A stretch of 64,000 nt of DNA from Gammaproteobacteria bacterium (GTDB lineage: Bacteria > Pseudomonadota > Gammaproteobacteria > Burkholderiales > Thiobacillaceae): positions 62,001-126,000 of the forward strand of contig JAHJNN010000012.1 of the NCBI GenBank assembly GCA_018820765.1. Direction: 5' to 3'. The translations under genes and the position numbers were made by a program. How positions within the stretch are numbered: the stretch's first letter is position 1; every line of letters starts with the position of its first letter. Shown here in pieces: positions 31,425 to 40,999 of the stretch. The notes under the pieces were generated by a model. It did not search any database. It was not told the DNA's origin and saw nothing but the letters and a program-made list of their open reading frames with translations.

Positions 31425-31898
31425 TCAGGCGGCAATCGCGTCTTTTTGCGCCTGATAGTGCTTCGCGTGTTTCTCTTCCACCTTGGCCAACGCGGCGAAG
31501 CGCTTGGCGGCCTTTTCCAGCACACTCTTGAACATCTCGGCGTGCTCCTTCGATTCGGCGATCTGTTCGTCCAACTCGGCCACCGCAGCGGTATTGCCCT
31601 CGATCATCGCCTCGTGGCGGAACTTGGGATACATCTCGGTGTACTCGTGGGTTTCTCCCTCGATCGCGTACTGCAGGCACTTGGCCGGCGTCATGGTTTC
31701 ATCGGCGAACAGGAGTTCTGCGTGGCCGAAGGCGTGCAGCATCTCCTGCGCGGCGGTGTCCTCGAACACTTTGGCGGTCGCTTCGTCGCCGACCTTGCGG
31801 CACTGGCGGGCGAACCACATGTACTTGATGTGGGCCATGGATTCGCCGGCAAAGGCGGCTTCGAGGTTCTGGATGGTGGGGGACGTCGTGTTCAGCAT
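31425..31898 (-). CDS. Rubrerythrin (no C-terminal rubredoxin domain)
   Basis: 157 residues of the ferritin-like four-helix fold. Diiron ligands are in NLEAAFAGESMAHIKYMWFA, the EMLHAFGH motif and the later GETHEYTEMYPKF and EEKHAKHYQ. Classical rubrerythrin ends in a rubredoxin domain, but here rubredoxin is a separate gene downstream. It probably reduces hydrogen peroxide using electrons from RubA and the NADH reductase. The ribosome site AGGAG lies in the 3' arm of a strong leader hairpin (31902-31947). Confidence 0.9.
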   Translation of the reverse strand: MLNTTSPTIQNLEAAFAGESMAHIKYMWFARQCRKVGDEATAKVFEDTAAQEMLHAFGHAELLFADETMTPAKCLQYAIEGETHEYTEMYPKFRHEAMIEGNTAAVAELDEQIAESKEHAEMFKSVLEKAAKRFAALAKVEEKHAKHYQAQKDAIAA

Positions 31899-31901
31899 GA
31901 T

Positions 31902-31947
31902 TCGCTCCTGTGTGGTTGATTTTCAATGTCAATCAAGACAGGAGCGA
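31902..31947 (-). promoter_or_regulatory. Nested inverted repeat covering the rubrerythrin ribosome site
   Basis: TCGCTCCTGT (31902-31911) is a perfect 10-bp inverted repeat of 31938-31947, and inside it TTGATT (31916-31921) pairs with AATCAA (31931-31936). In the mRNA the outer stem includes the AGGAGCG ribosome site just before the ATG, so the hairpin would hide it. Confidence 0.65.
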
Positions 31948-31958
31948 TAGTAGAGATC

Positions 31959-31972
31959 ATCGATGCATCGAT
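31959..31972. promoter_or_regulatory. Perfect 14-bp palindrome upstream of rubrerythrin
   Basis: ATCGATGCATCGAT is self-complementary. It lies 60 bp upstream of the rubrerythrin start, where a promoter or operator is expected, and next to the leader hairpin. The cognate protein is unknown. Confidence 0.45.
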
Positions 31973-32034
31973 CCAACGTAAATTCTGGATGAATGCCATT
32001 GACAGTATCAATCGCCTTTGCCGCGCTCGTGCGC

Positions 32035-35000
32035 TCAGGCGAAGCGGGCGCGCCAGCGTGTCAGTGCGGCCCCCACCCGCGCCATGCTGACGTAAAAGGT
32101 AGGCGTGATGTAGAGCGTGAGGAATTGCGAGAACACGAGGCCCCCGACCACGGCGATGCCGAGCGGGCGGCGCGCCTCGCCGCCGGCGCCGAAGCCGATG
32201 GCGATCGGCAGCGTGGCGAAGATGGCGGCGAAGGTGGTCATCATGATCGGCCGCAGACGCACCAGGCAGGCTTCGACGATGGCGTCCTCGGCGCTCAGGC
32301 CGGCACGCTGCCGGGCCAGTGCGAAGTCGATCATCATGATGCCGTTCTTCTTCACCAGGCCGACCAGCAGGATGATGCCGACGAAGCTGAAGATGTTGAG
32401 TTCCTCGTCCATCAACAGCAGCACCAGCAAGGCGCCTGCGCCCGCCAGTGGCAGCGCGGTCAGAATGGTGAGCGGATGGCCGAGGTGTTCGTACAGCACG
32501 GCCAGCACCATGTAGATGACGACGACGGTGAACAGCAGCAGGAGCGGCAGCTGTACGGTGGATTCCTGGAATTTCTGCGCGGCACCGGTGAGCTGCAGCG
32601 CCACCTCGGCCGGGAGGACTTCCCTCGCCGCGTCCAGCGCGGCCGCCAAGGCGGCATCGAGCGAGGCGCCGGGCGCGAGGTTGAACGACAGCGTGACGGC
32701 GGGCTGCTGGCCGTAGTGATGGACCGCGATCGGCCCCACGCCCGCTTCCACCGTCGCCACCGCATCGAGCCGGGTGAGCCCGCCCGACGCGGTTGCCAAC
32801 GGCAGCTGGCCGATGATGGCCGGGTTCAGCTGCGCTTCCGGAAGCGCCTTGACACTCACCACGTACTGGTCGCTGGCCCCGTAGATTTCGCTGATGCGGC
32901 GTCCGCCCAGCGCGTCGTACAGGGTTTGCTGGACCTGCTGCGCGGTGACGCCGAGGCGCGCCGCCTCGATCGGGTCGAGGCTGACGCGCAGCTCGGGATT
33001 GCGCAGTTCCAGGTTGCTGTCGACGTCCTCGATCAGCGGCACCGATTCCAGCCGTTTTTCCACGGCGGCCGCCGCGTCCTTCAACACCTCGAAGTCGCCT
33101 GCGGTCAAGGTCAGCTGATAGTCGCTGCTGGAGATCAGGGAGCCGACGTTGATCGACGCCGGATTCTGCAGCGTGACGTTGACGCCGCTGAGCTTGCGGG
33201 TGGCCGCGCGCAATTCATCGATCACTTCGTCCGCGCTGATACGGGTATCGCGCGGCGCCAGCCGAATCACCAGCCGGCCGACGTTGCCGCCGGTGACGCC
33301 GCCGCCGCCCTGACCGGCCGACGACATCAGGCCTTCGACCGCCGGGTGCTGCTGCACGATGGTCGCGAGCTGCTGCTGCCGCCGGCTCAATTCCTCGAAC
33401 GGGATGCCTTCGGGATAGCGCACGGTGGCGAAAATCATGCCGGAGTCGACGCGCGGAATGAAACCCTGCTTGACCTGCCCCGCCAGCCAGATCATCGCGC
33501 CCAGCACCGCCGCCGACAGCAGCAGCATGCCGCCGCGGTGGCGCATGCTGGCGCGCAGCGTGTCGCCGTAAAAATCGCGGAAACGGTTGAAGCCGGCGTC
33601 GAACAGGCGCGACAGCGGATTGTTGAGCGGCTGATGGACTAGGCCGCGCGCGCACAGCATGGGCGTAAGCGTCAGCGCGACCACGCCGGACAACAGTACG
33701 GCGACGCCGATGCTCACCGCGAATTCCTGGAACAGCCGCCCGATCATGCCGCCGAGAAAGAGAATGGGCAGGAACACGGCGGCGAGCGAAAGCGTCATCG
33801 ACAGCACGGTGAAGCCGACCTCCTGCGCGCCGTCGAGCGCAGCCTGCATGCGCGGCTTGCCCATTTCCAGGTGGCGCGCGATGTTCTCGATCACCACCAC
33901 CGCGTCGTCCACCACGAAGCCGATCGCCAGGATGATCGCCATCAAGGACAAATTATTGAGGCTGTAGCCCATCAGGTACATGAAGGCGAAGGTGCCCAGC
34001 AGCGAGCTTGGCAGCACCAGCGCGGCGATCAGCGTCGCGCGCAGGTTGTGCAGGAAGGCGAAGATGACGAGGATCACCAGAATCAATGCCAGCACGAGCG
34101 TGAAGTTCACCTCGTGCATCGAATCCTTGACGAAGCGCGAGCGGTCGAAATGCACCTGCAGGCGCACGCCGTCGGGCAGCTCCGCCTCGATCTCCGGCAG
34201 CATCGCGCGGATGCGGTCGGCGACCTCGACCGTGTTTGCGCCCGGCTGGCGCTGCACCGCCAGCACGATGGCGCGGGTGCCGTTGTACCAGGTGCGACGC
34301 TTGTCGTCCTCGACGCCGTCCTCGGCCCGCCCGAGATCCTTGACCCTGAGCGCGGTGCCGTCGTGGTAGGCCACGATGATGTCGCCGAAGTCCGCCGCGT
34401 TGGCAAGCGCCACCGGCGCCTTCACCGTGTAGGCGCGCGTCGCGCCGTCGAGCGTGCCGGACGGCAGGTTGGCATTGGCTTCCTGTACTTTGCGGATCAC
34501 CTCGGCAAAGGTCAGCCCGCGCTGCTGCAGCTTGGCGGGATCGAGATACAGCCTGAGCGCGTATTTCTGCGAACCGAACACCAGCACCTGCGCCACGCCC
34601 GACAGGCTCGACAGCCGCTGCGCCACCCGCGAATCGGCGATGGCGTCGAGTTCGGTCAGCGGCAGACGTTCGGCCGACAACGCCAGGTACAGGATGGGCG
34701 AATCGGCCGGGTTGATTTTTCTCAATTGCGGTGGATCCATGCCGGCGGGAAGATTGCGCGCCGCCTGCGCGATCGCGGTCTGCACGTCCTGCGCGGCAGC
34801 GTCGATGTCGCGGGCCAGTTCGAATTGCAGGGTGATATTGGTCGAGCCCTGGCTCGACTGCGAGTTCATCGACTCGATTCCCGCCACCGTCGCCAATTGC
34901 CGCTCCAGCGGCGTCGCCACCGTGTTGGCCATGGTTTCCGGATTGGCGCCCGGCAGCGAAGCGCTGATGCGCAATGTCGGAAAATCCACCTGCGGCAGGT

Positions 35001-35106
35001 CGTTCACCGGCAGCTGGACGTAGGCGAGTGCGCCGAACAGCGCCATCGCCAGCACCAGCATCAGGGTGGCGACCGGGCGTTCGATGAAGAGCCGCGACAG
35101 ATTCAT
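32035..35106 (-). CDS. RND efflux transporter, inner-membrane pump
   Basis: 1023 residues, the standard HAE-1/AcrB-type length. It begins NLSRLFIERPVATLMLVLAMALFGALAYVQLPV, typical of the MdtB/MdtC branch, with a twelve-helix plan and two periplasmic loops. The proton-relay helix GFVVDDAVVVIENIARHLE (about residue 400) carries the paired Asp. It exports small molecules with the proton gradient. The start overlaps the adaptor stop by 4 bp. The substrate is unknown; no regulator is adjacent. Confidence 0.93.
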   Translation of the reverse strand: MNLSRLFIERPVATLMLVLAMALFGALAYVQLPVNDLPQVDFPTLRISASLPGANPETMANTVATPLERQLATVAGIESMNSQSSQGSTNITLQFELARDIDAAAQDVQTAIAQAARNLPAGMDPPQLRKINPADSPILYLALSAERLPLTELDAIADSRVAQRLSSLSGVAQVLVFGSQKYALRLYLDPAKLQQRGLTFAEVIRKVQEANANLPSGTLDGATRAYTVKAPVALANAADFGDIIVAYHDGTALRVKDLGRAEDGVEDDKRRTWYNGTRAIVLAVQRQPGANTVEVADRIRAMLPEIEAELPDGVRLQVHFDRSRFVKDSMHEVNFTLVLALILVILVIFAFLHNLRATLIAALVLPSSLLGTFAFMYLMGYSLNNLSLMAIILAIGFVVDDAVVVIENIARHLEMGKPRMQAALDGAQEVGFTVLSMTLSLAAVFLPILFLGGMIGRLFQEFAVSIGVAVLLSGVVALTLTPMLCARGLVHQPLNNPLSRLFDAGFNRFRDFYGDTLRASMRHRGGMLLLSAAVLGAMIWLAGQVKQGFIPRVDSGMIFATVRYPEGIPFEELSRRQQQLATIVQQHPAVEGLMSSAGQGGGGVTGGNVGRLVIRLAPRDTRISADEVIDELRAATRKLSGVNVTLQNPASINVGSLISSSDYQLTLTAGDFEVLKDAAAAVEKRLESVPLIEDVDSNLELRNPELRVSLDPIEAARLGVTAQQVQQTLYDALGGRRISEIYGASDQYVVSVKALPEAQLNPAIIGQLPLATASGGLTRLDAVATVEAGVGPIAVHHYGQQPAVTLSFNLAPGASLDAALAAALDAAREVLPAEVALQLTGAAQKFQESTVQLPLLLLFTVVVIYMVLAVLYEHLGHPLTILTALPLAGAGALLVLLLMDEELNIFSFVGIILLVGLVKKNGIMMIDFALARQRAGLSAEDAIVEACLVRLRPIMMTTFAAIFATLPIAIGFGAGGEARRPLGIAVVGGLVFSQFLTLYITPTFYVSMARVGAALTRWRARFA

Positions 35107-36221
35107 TCGCGCGCGCCTTCGAGCTTGACCGCGCTGCCCGCCTTGAGCCGCTGCGGAATCTCGATCAGCACGGGCTCGCCGACGCGCAGTTCGCCTTCCA
35201 CCATCTGCTCGCCATCCAGGCTGCGAAGCAGCGTGACCGGCTGCACCACCGCCTTGCCGCCGCGCACCACATAAACGTAGGCGCCTTCCTGTGCATGCTG
35301 CAGCGCGGCCTCCGGCACGACCTTGGCGTTGGGCTCAGTCCCCAGCAGCAGACGCACCCGCACCCCCTGCCCCGACAGCAACGCGGGCGGCGTGTCCTTC
35401 AATCGGACCTTGATCGGCACCGTGCCGGTGGCGGCATCGATCTGCGAATCGACGAACACCAGTTCGCCCTGCGCCTGCACCGTGCGCGCCACATCGTGGA
35501 AAACCTCGGCCGTCACCTTGCCCTGCGCGCGCGCCGCCGCAAGTTCCGGCCAGTCCTGCTGGGCCACGCTGGCGCGCACGTCGAGTGCGCCGGGCGCGAT
35601 CAAGGTGGTGAGCGGCTCGCCACCCGCCTGCACCAGGCTGCCCGGCCGCACCGCGATGCGGCCGACACGGCCGGCGATCGGCGCGCGGATCTGCGCGTAC
35701 TGGACGTCGACTTGCGCCGCTTCGAGTTCGGCACGCGCGGTGCCGGCGCGCGCCCGCGCGGCTTCCAGCGCGAGCCGCGCATCGTCGTATTCCTGGCGGC
35801 TGATGTAGCCCGACTGCATCAGCGGATTGAGCCGCTCCAGCTTCTGTTCCGCCTCGGCGGTCTCGGCCCGGGCGCCGCCGAGCACGGCCTGGCTTTGTGC
35901 GATGCGCGCCTGCGCCGGACGCGCATCCAGACTGAAGAGAGGCTGCCCGGCACGCACGGCCTCGCCTTCCTGCACATGCTGCCGCAGCACCGTGCCGCCC
36001 ACCTGGGCGACGATGGCGACCTGCTGCGCCGCTTCCAGCGTGCCCGGCACGTCGATGACCCGCGGGAAATCGCGTTTCGCCACCGGCACGGTTTTCACGC
36101 TCAGCGCGCGGTCGCCCCCGCCGCCTTTTCGGTCGCTGCCGGTCTCCTGGTTCTGGACGCGATACACCACGCCGGCAATCAGGGCCAGCACGATCAGGGC
36201 GACGAGGATGCGTAGTTTCAT
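35103..36221 (-). CDS. RND efflux periplasmic adaptor (membrane fusion protein)
   Basis: 372 residues. One N-terminal helix (LRILVALIVLALIAGVVYRV) anchors it. The lipoyl halves (VAIVAQVGGTVLRQHVQEGEAVRAGQPLFSLD and IRAPIAGRVGRIAVRPGSLV) flank a coiled-coil hairpin (about 105-165), followed by the beta-barrel and membrane-proximal domains. It bridges the pump to the TolC-like channel. The gene overlaps its neighbours by 4 bp on both sides, so the three are a tight operon. Confidence 0.92.
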   Translation of the reverse strand: MKLRILVALIVLALIAGVVYRVQNQETGSDRKGGGGDRALSVKTVPVAKRDFPRVIDVPGTLEAAQQVAIVAQVGGTVLRQHVQEGEAVRAGQPLFSLDARPAQARIAQSQAVLGGARAETAEAEQKLERLNPLMQSGYISRQEYDDARLALEAARARAGTARAELEAAQVDVQYAQIRAPIAGRVGRIAVRPGSLVQAGGEPLTTLIAPGALDVRASVAQQDWPELAAARAQGKVTAEVFHDVARTVQAQGELVFVDSQIDAATGTVPIKVRLKDTPPALLSGQGVRVRLLLGTEPNAKVVPEAALQHAQEGAYVYVVRGGKAVVQPVTLLRSLDGEQMVEGELRVGEPVLIEIPQRLKAGSAVKLEGARE

Positions 36222-37612
36222 GGTTGGCTCGCGAAAGAGTCGGCGGGCAGGCGGCCCAGCGCATGGTTCAAACGGGAAAACGCGGCCAGCCAGTCGGCAT
36301 CGGCCTGCGCCTGCGCCTGCCGCGCACGCGCCAGGTCGGCCTGCGCGGTCAGGAGTTCGAGCAGGCTGCCGACACCGGCACGGTAGCGCGCCTCGGCGGC
36401 CTGCGCCGATTCGCTGGCGCTGTCGAACTGGATCACCACGCCTTCGCGCTGCGCCTGCGCGTGGCGCACGTCGTGATAGGCCTCGGCCACCGCCAGGGAC
36501 ACCTGGCTGCGCTGGCTGTCGACATCGGCCTGCAGGCGCTCGGCATCGCGTTCGGCGGCGCGCGCCTCGGCTGCCAGCCGGCCGCCGTCGAACAGCGGCA
36601 CCGACACGTTGACCCCAACGCTGTACGAGGTGGACGGCGACAGTTCGTCCTCGAGGAAAAAGGTGCGGCCGGTGTTGGCCGCCAGCGACAGGCTGGGCCA
36701 GCGCGCCGCGCGCGCCCGCTGTGCGTCGGCGCGGGCGCTCGCCGCCGCCGCCTGCAATGCGCGCAGGTCGGGGCGCTGGCGCTCGGCCTCGGCCAGCAGA
36801 TCGGCCAGCAGGGTGGCGGCGTCCAGCGGGGCGGGCGGCGCGACCTCCCAGTCGAGCACCAGGGCCCGGGTCTGCTCGATCGCGGCCGCCTGCTTCAATG
36901 CGGCCTCGGCTTTCGCCAGGTCGCGCTCGGTCGCCTGGCGCGCGAGCGTCGCTTCGCTCAGGGCGGCGCGCGCGCGCAATTGATCGGCGCGCGCCGCCAG
37001 TCCCCCGCGCAGCCGCACGTCGACCGCATCGAGGCTGGTGCGCAAGGCCGTCTCCTGCTGCGCCTGCGCGGCCAGCTGCGCGCGCGCGGCGAGTACGGCG
37101 TAATAGGCGGTCTCGACTGCGGCGACCGTGTCCTGCAGGGTGCGGTTATTGCTCAGCAGGCTGGCGATCAGTTGATAGCGCTGGGCGTCGATGCTGGCTG
37201 CGCGCGCGCCGAAGTCGTAAATCACATAGGCGAGACTGAGACTGGGCCCGTAGCGATGGCGGACGGGAACCGATGCGCCGGAACTCGACAGCGCCTGGCT
37301 GCGGGTGAAACTGAATTGCCCGGTCAGCGTTGGCCAATTGGCGGCGGTGGCGGCGTCCAGCCGCGCCGCTTCGGCCTGGATGCCGAGCCAGGCGGCGCGC
37401 GATTCCGCGCGCTCGCGCAGGGCGTGCTCGGTAAGTGCAGCCAGGCTGTCGAAGCGAAGGGCGTCGGCCTGCGCGGCCGGCGCCTGCGGGGGTTCGGGCA
37501 GCGTATCGAGCTGCAGCCAGAAGGTGCCGGGGCGCTCAGGCAGATCGAGCGCGGCCGCATGCCCCGGGCATGTCCACGATGCGATCAGGAGGAGTGAAAG
37601 TGCGCGCTTCAA
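36218..37612 (-). CDS. TolC-family outer-membrane efflux protein
   Basis: 464 residues with a signal peptide (MKRALSLLLIASWTCPGHAAA). Two homologous halves of long Ala/Gln/Arg-rich helices (SLAALTEHALRERAESRAAWLGIQAEAARLDAA; DLRALQAAAASARADAQRARAARWPSLSLAANTG) form the periplasmic tunnel. It is the first gene of the RND operon, an order seen in several betaproteobacterial efflux systems. Confidence 0.92.
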   Translation of the reverse strand: MKRALSLLLIASWTCPGHAAALDLPERPGTFWLQLDTLPEPPQAPAAQADALRFDSLAALTEHALRERAESRAAWLGIQAEAARLDAATAANWPTLTGQFSFTRSQALSSSGASVPVRHRYGPSLSLAYVIYDFGARAASIDAQRYQLIASLLSNNRTLQDTVAAVETAYYAVLAARAQLAAQAQQETALRTSLDAVDVRLRGGLAARADQLRARAALSEATLARQATERDLAKAEAALKQAAAIEQTRALVLDWEVAPPAPLDAATLLADLLAEAERQRPDLRALQAAAASARADAQRARAARWPSLSLAANTGRTFFLEDELSPSTSYSVGVNVSVPLFDGGRLAAEARAAERDAERLQADVDSQRSQVSLAVAEAYHDVRHAQAQREGVVIQFDSASESAQAAEARYRAGVGSLLELLTAQADLARARQAQAQADADWLAAFSRLNHALGRLPADSFASQP

Positions 37613-37693
37613 GATGCACGGATTCTAAACGACTCCTGTTCCGACCCGCGCCGGAATGTGCAAGTTCACCCCGCCCGTGCCGGCACGGGCGCT

Positions 37694-39958
37694 TCAGTAG
37701 CGCTGCCGCAGGGTCTGCGCCGCCTCCACCATGTTGGCGAGCGCCGCCTCGGTTTCGGCCCAGCCGCGCGTTTTCAGGCCGCAGTCCGGGTTGACCCAGA
37801 GATGATGCGGCGGGATCACCTGCGCGGCTTTTTCCAGCAGGCGCGCCATTTCCCCGCTGGACGGCACGCGCGGGCTGTGGATGTCGTAGACACCGGGGCC
37901 GATTTCGTTGGGGTAGTCGAACACGCCGAAACCCCGCAGCAGTTCCATGTCCGAGCGGCTGGTCTCGATGGTGATGACGTCGGCATCCATCGCGGCGATC
38001 GCGGGCAGGATGTCGTTGAATTCCGAATAGCACATGTGGGTGTGGATCTGGGTGGCGTCGCTCACCCCGGATGCGCTGATGCGGAAGGCGCGGCTCGCCC
38101 AGTCGAGATAGGCCGGCCAGTCGGCCTTCCTGAGCGGCAGCCCCTCGCGGTAGGCCGGCTCGTCGATCTGGATGATGCCGATGCCGGCCGCTTCGAGGTC
38201 GGCCACTTCGTCGCGGATCGCCAGTGAAATCTGCAGGGCGGTGGCCGCGCGCGGCTGGTCGTCGCGCACGAAGGACCATTGCAGCATCGTCACCGGGCCG
38301 GTCAGCATGCCCTTCACCGGCTTGTGCGTGAGCGACTGCGCGTAGCGGGTCCACGCCACCGTCATCGGCTGCGGGCGCGCCACGTCGCCGTATATGATCG
38401 GCGGTTTCACGCAGCGGCTGCCGTAGCTTTGCACCCAGCCGTTGTGCGAGAAAGCAAAGCCGGCCAGCTGCTCGCCGAAGTATTCGACCATGTCGTTGCG
38501 CTCGGCTTCGCCGTGCACCAGAACATCGAGCCCGAGGGCCTCCTGTTTTGCGACGGCATAGCGAATCTCGCGCTGCATCGCGGCAGCGTAGTCGGCCTCG
38601 CTGATTTCTCCCTTTTTGAAGCGCGCACGGGCACTGCGGATCTCCGCCGTCTGCGGGAACGAGCCGATGGTCGTGGTCGGAAAATCCGGGAGTTGGAAGT
38701 GCGCACGCTGCGCCGCCTGGCGAACCGGAAACGGGCTGTTGCGCACGTCGTGCACGGACGTGAGCGCGGCCACCCGCGCGCCGACCGCCGCGTCGTGCAC
38801 CCGGGGCGAAGCGCGCCGCGCTGCCATCGCCCGCGCGTTGTCGGCCAGTTCGGCCGCCACGGCCTGGCGGCCCGAGTTGAATGCGGTCTTGAGCGTGGCC
38901 AGCGCAGCGAGTTTTTCGTCGGCGAACGCCAGCCAGCTTCGGAGTTCCGGATCCAGCCGGGTTTCGCCCGACAGACTCGCCGGCACATGCAGCAGCGAAC
39001 ACGAAGATGCCAGCCACAGCCGGTCGGCCAGCCGCAGGTGCAGGCCTTCGAAGCGCTCGAACACGGCGGCCAGATCGGTCCTCCAGATGTTGCGGCCGTC
39101 GATGACGCCTGCCGACAGGACCTTGGTCGCGGGCAGCCAGTCGATCACCTGAGCCAGTTCGTCGCCGCCGCGCACGCAATCGATGTGGATCCCGGCCACC
39201 GGCAGTTTCAGCGCCACCAGCAGGTTTTCGCGCAGCGGCCCGAAGTAGCTGGCAAGCAGGAGCTTCAGGCCCGCCGCATTCAGGTGGTGGTAGGCGCGCT
39301 CGAACGCGGTTCGCCAGTCCGCCGGCAAATCCAGCGCGAGGATGGGCTCGTCGATCTGCACCCATTCGACGCCTATCGCTTTGAGCCGCGCCAGAATCTG
39401 CGCGTAGACCGGGAGCAGGCGGTCGAGCAGGTCGAGGCGGTTGAATCCTGCTGCCTTTTCCTTGGACAGCCACAGAAAACTGAGCGGACCGATCAGCACG
39501 GGCTTGGCCTCGAAACCGGCCGTCTGCGCCTCGGCCACCTCGTCGAACAGCCAGCCGTCGTCCAGCGAAAAATGCGTATCCGGTTTGAGTTCGGGCACGA
39601 GATAGTGGTAGTTGGTATCGAACCACTTGGTCATTTCCATCGCATGGCAGGCGTCATTGCCGCGCGCCAGCTGGAAATATTCCGGCAGGCCGACCGTCTC
39701 ACCGAAACCGAAGCGCGCCGGCGCGCAGCCCAGGAGCGCGACGTGGTTCAGCATCTGGTCGTAGAACGCGAAGTCGCCCACCGTCACGAAGTCCAGTCCG
39801 GCCGCATGCTGGCGCCGCCAGTTGGCCTGGCGAATACCGCTTGCCACCGCCTTCAGCGCGGCCTCGTCGACTTCACCGCGCCAGAACGCCTCCTGCGCAA
39901 ATTTCAGTTCGCGGTTCGGCCCGATGCGCGGAACCCCCAGGACGTGTGCCAGTGCCAT
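37694..39958 (-). CDS. metE: Cobalamin-independent methionine synthase
   Basis: 754 residues from ATG 39958, the expected size. The N-terminal half begins [28 protein letters not shown]. In the C-terminal half [10 protein letters not shown], the Zn ligand His in [13 protein letters not shown]-containing barrel region, [14 protein letters not shown] (His and Cys ligands) and [11 protein letters not shown] (Cys ligand) are all present. It methylates homocysteine from 5-methyltetrahydropteroyltriglutamate in the cytosol. It is divergent from metR across an 80-bp gap with MetR-like dyads. Confidence 0.95.
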   Translation of the reverse strand: MALAHVLGVPRIGPNRELKFAQEAFWRGEVDEAALKAVASGIRQANWRRQHAAGLDFVTVGDFAFYDQMLNHVALLGCAPARFGFGETVGLPEYFQLARGNDACHAMEMTKWFDTNYHYLVPELKPDTHFSLDDGWLFDEVAEAQTAGFEAKPVLIGPLSFLWLSKEKAAGFNRLDLLDRLLPVYAQILARLKAIGVEWVQIDEPILALDLPADWRTAFERAYHHLNAAGLKLLLASYFGPLRENLLVALKLPVAGIHIDCVRGGDELAQVIDWLPATKVLSAGVIDGRNIWRTDLAAVFERFEGLHLRLADRLWLASSCSLLHVPASLSGETRLDPELRSWLAFADEKLAALATLKTAFNSGRQAVAAELADNARAMAARRASPRVHDAAVGARVAALTSVHDVRNSPFPVRQAAQRAHFQLPDFPTTTIGSFPQTAEIRSARARFKKGEISEADYAAAMQREIRYAVAKQEALGLDVLVHGEAERNDMVEYFGEQLAGFAFSHNGWVQSYGSRCVKPPIIYGDVARPQPMTVAWTRYAQSLTHKPVKGMLTGPVTMLQWSFVRDDQPRAATALQISLAIRDEVADLEAAGIGIIQIDEPAYREGLPLRKADWPAYLDWASRAFRISASGVSDATQIHTHMCYSEFNDILPAIAAMDADVITIETSRSDMELLRGFGVFDYPNEIGPGVYDIHSPRVPSSGEMARLLEKAAQVIPPHHLWVNPDCGLKTRGWAETEAALANMVEAAQTLRQRY

Positions 39959-40007
39959 GTGTTTTGCTCCAATGAACGATGGACGCCATGATGCCGATAC
40001 AGATAAC

Positions 40008-40031
40008 ATGAAACAAACGAATATATTTCAT
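40008..40031. promoter_or_regulatory. Inverted repeat in the metE-metR gap
   Basis: ATGAAA-N12-TTTCAT (40008-40031) overlaps a second dyad TTCAT-N7-ATGAA (40027-40043). The TGAA/TTCA arms resemble MetR half-sites (TGAA-N5-TTCA), although the spacings differ. The second dyad covers the metR start codon. Confidence 0.45.
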
Positions 40032-40038
40032 TGTTTAC

Positions 40039-40974
40039 ATGAACAGCTCTCATATCGAACTGCGCCACCTGCGGCTGCTGCAAGCGGTGGCGGAAGCGGG
40101 CGGGTTGACGGCCGCCGCCGAGCGATTGCACCTCACGCAATCGGCGGTGTCGCATCAATTGAAAGCGCTGGAGGACGTGCTGGGGCTGACACTGGTCGAG
40201 CGTGCTGCGCGCCCGCTTGGTCTCACTGCCGCCGGGCGGCGTTTACTGGCGCTGGCGCAGGCCGCGCTGCCGCAGGTGGACGCCGCGCTGCGCGACCTGG
40301 CCAAGCTGAAGGACGGCGACGCAGGCGAACTGCGCATCGCGGTGGAATGCCACACCTGCTACGACTGGCTGATGCCGGCGATGGACCGCTACCGCGACGT
40401 GTGGCCGGGGGTGGAGCTCGATCTGCTGGGCGGCTTCCAGGCCGATCCGGTGGGGCTGCTGCTGGACGGACGCGCCGATCTTGTCATCACCTCCGAAGCC
40501 ACGCCGCGGGCGGGCATTTTCCATGCGCCGCTGTTCGGCTTCGAGATGCTGGCGCTGCTGCCGCCGGGTCATCCGCTCGCCATCAAAAAATGGCTGGCCC
40601 CGGCCGACTTCGCCGACCACACCCTGATCACCTACCCGGTGCCGGAAGACCGGCTCGACCTGATCCGCCGCGTGCTTGCACCCGCCGGGATCAGGCCGCC
40701 GCGCCGTGAAGCGCAATTGACAGTGGCCATCCTGCAACTCGTCGCCAGCCGCCGCGGGCTGGCCGCGCTGCCTGCATGGGCGGTCGCGCCCTACCTGGAA
40801 CGCGGCTATGTCGTCGCGCGCCGCATCGGCAAGCACGGCCTGTGGGCCGAACTGTATGCAACGGTGCGCGAAGCCGACGCCACGCGCGCGTTCGTGGCCG
40901 ACTTCATCGAAACCGTGAAGCGCGACAGCTTCGCGCGCCTGCCCGGTATCCGGGCAGCCATGTCCCCCTCCTGA
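40039..40974 (+). CDS. metR: LysR-type activator of methionine genes
   Basis: 311 residues. The N-terminal HTH is LRHLRLLQAVAEAGGLTAAAERLHLTQSAVSHQLKALEDVLG, and the effector domain starts with ELRIAVECHTCYDWLMPAMDRYR, which is characteristic of MetR (homocysteine sensor). Divergent placement from metE supports the name. It likely activates metE when homocysteine accumulates. Confidence 0.92.
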   Translation: MNSSHIELRHLRLLQAVAEAGGLTAAAERLHLTQSAVSHQLKALEDVLGLTLVERAARPLGLTAAGRRLLALAQAALPQVDAALRDLAKLKDGDAGELRIAVECHTCYDWLMPAMDRYRDVWPGVELDLLGGFQADPVGLLLDGRADLVITSEATPRAGIFHAPLFGFEMLALLPPGHPLAIKKWLAPADFADHTLITYPVPEDRLDLIRRVLAPAGIRPPRREAQLTVAILQLVASRRGLAALPAWAVAPYLERGYVVARRIGKHGLWAELYATVREADATRAFVADFIETVKRDSFARLPGIRAAMSPS

Positions 40975-40999
40975 CAGCGGCCAACCTGCCCCGACAGGC

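Noticed and set aside
31916-31936. FNR box in the rubrerythrin leader
   Set aside because: TTGATT and AATCAA are 9 bp apart instead of the 4-base centre between TTGAT and ATCAA; it is better explained as part of the leader hairpin.
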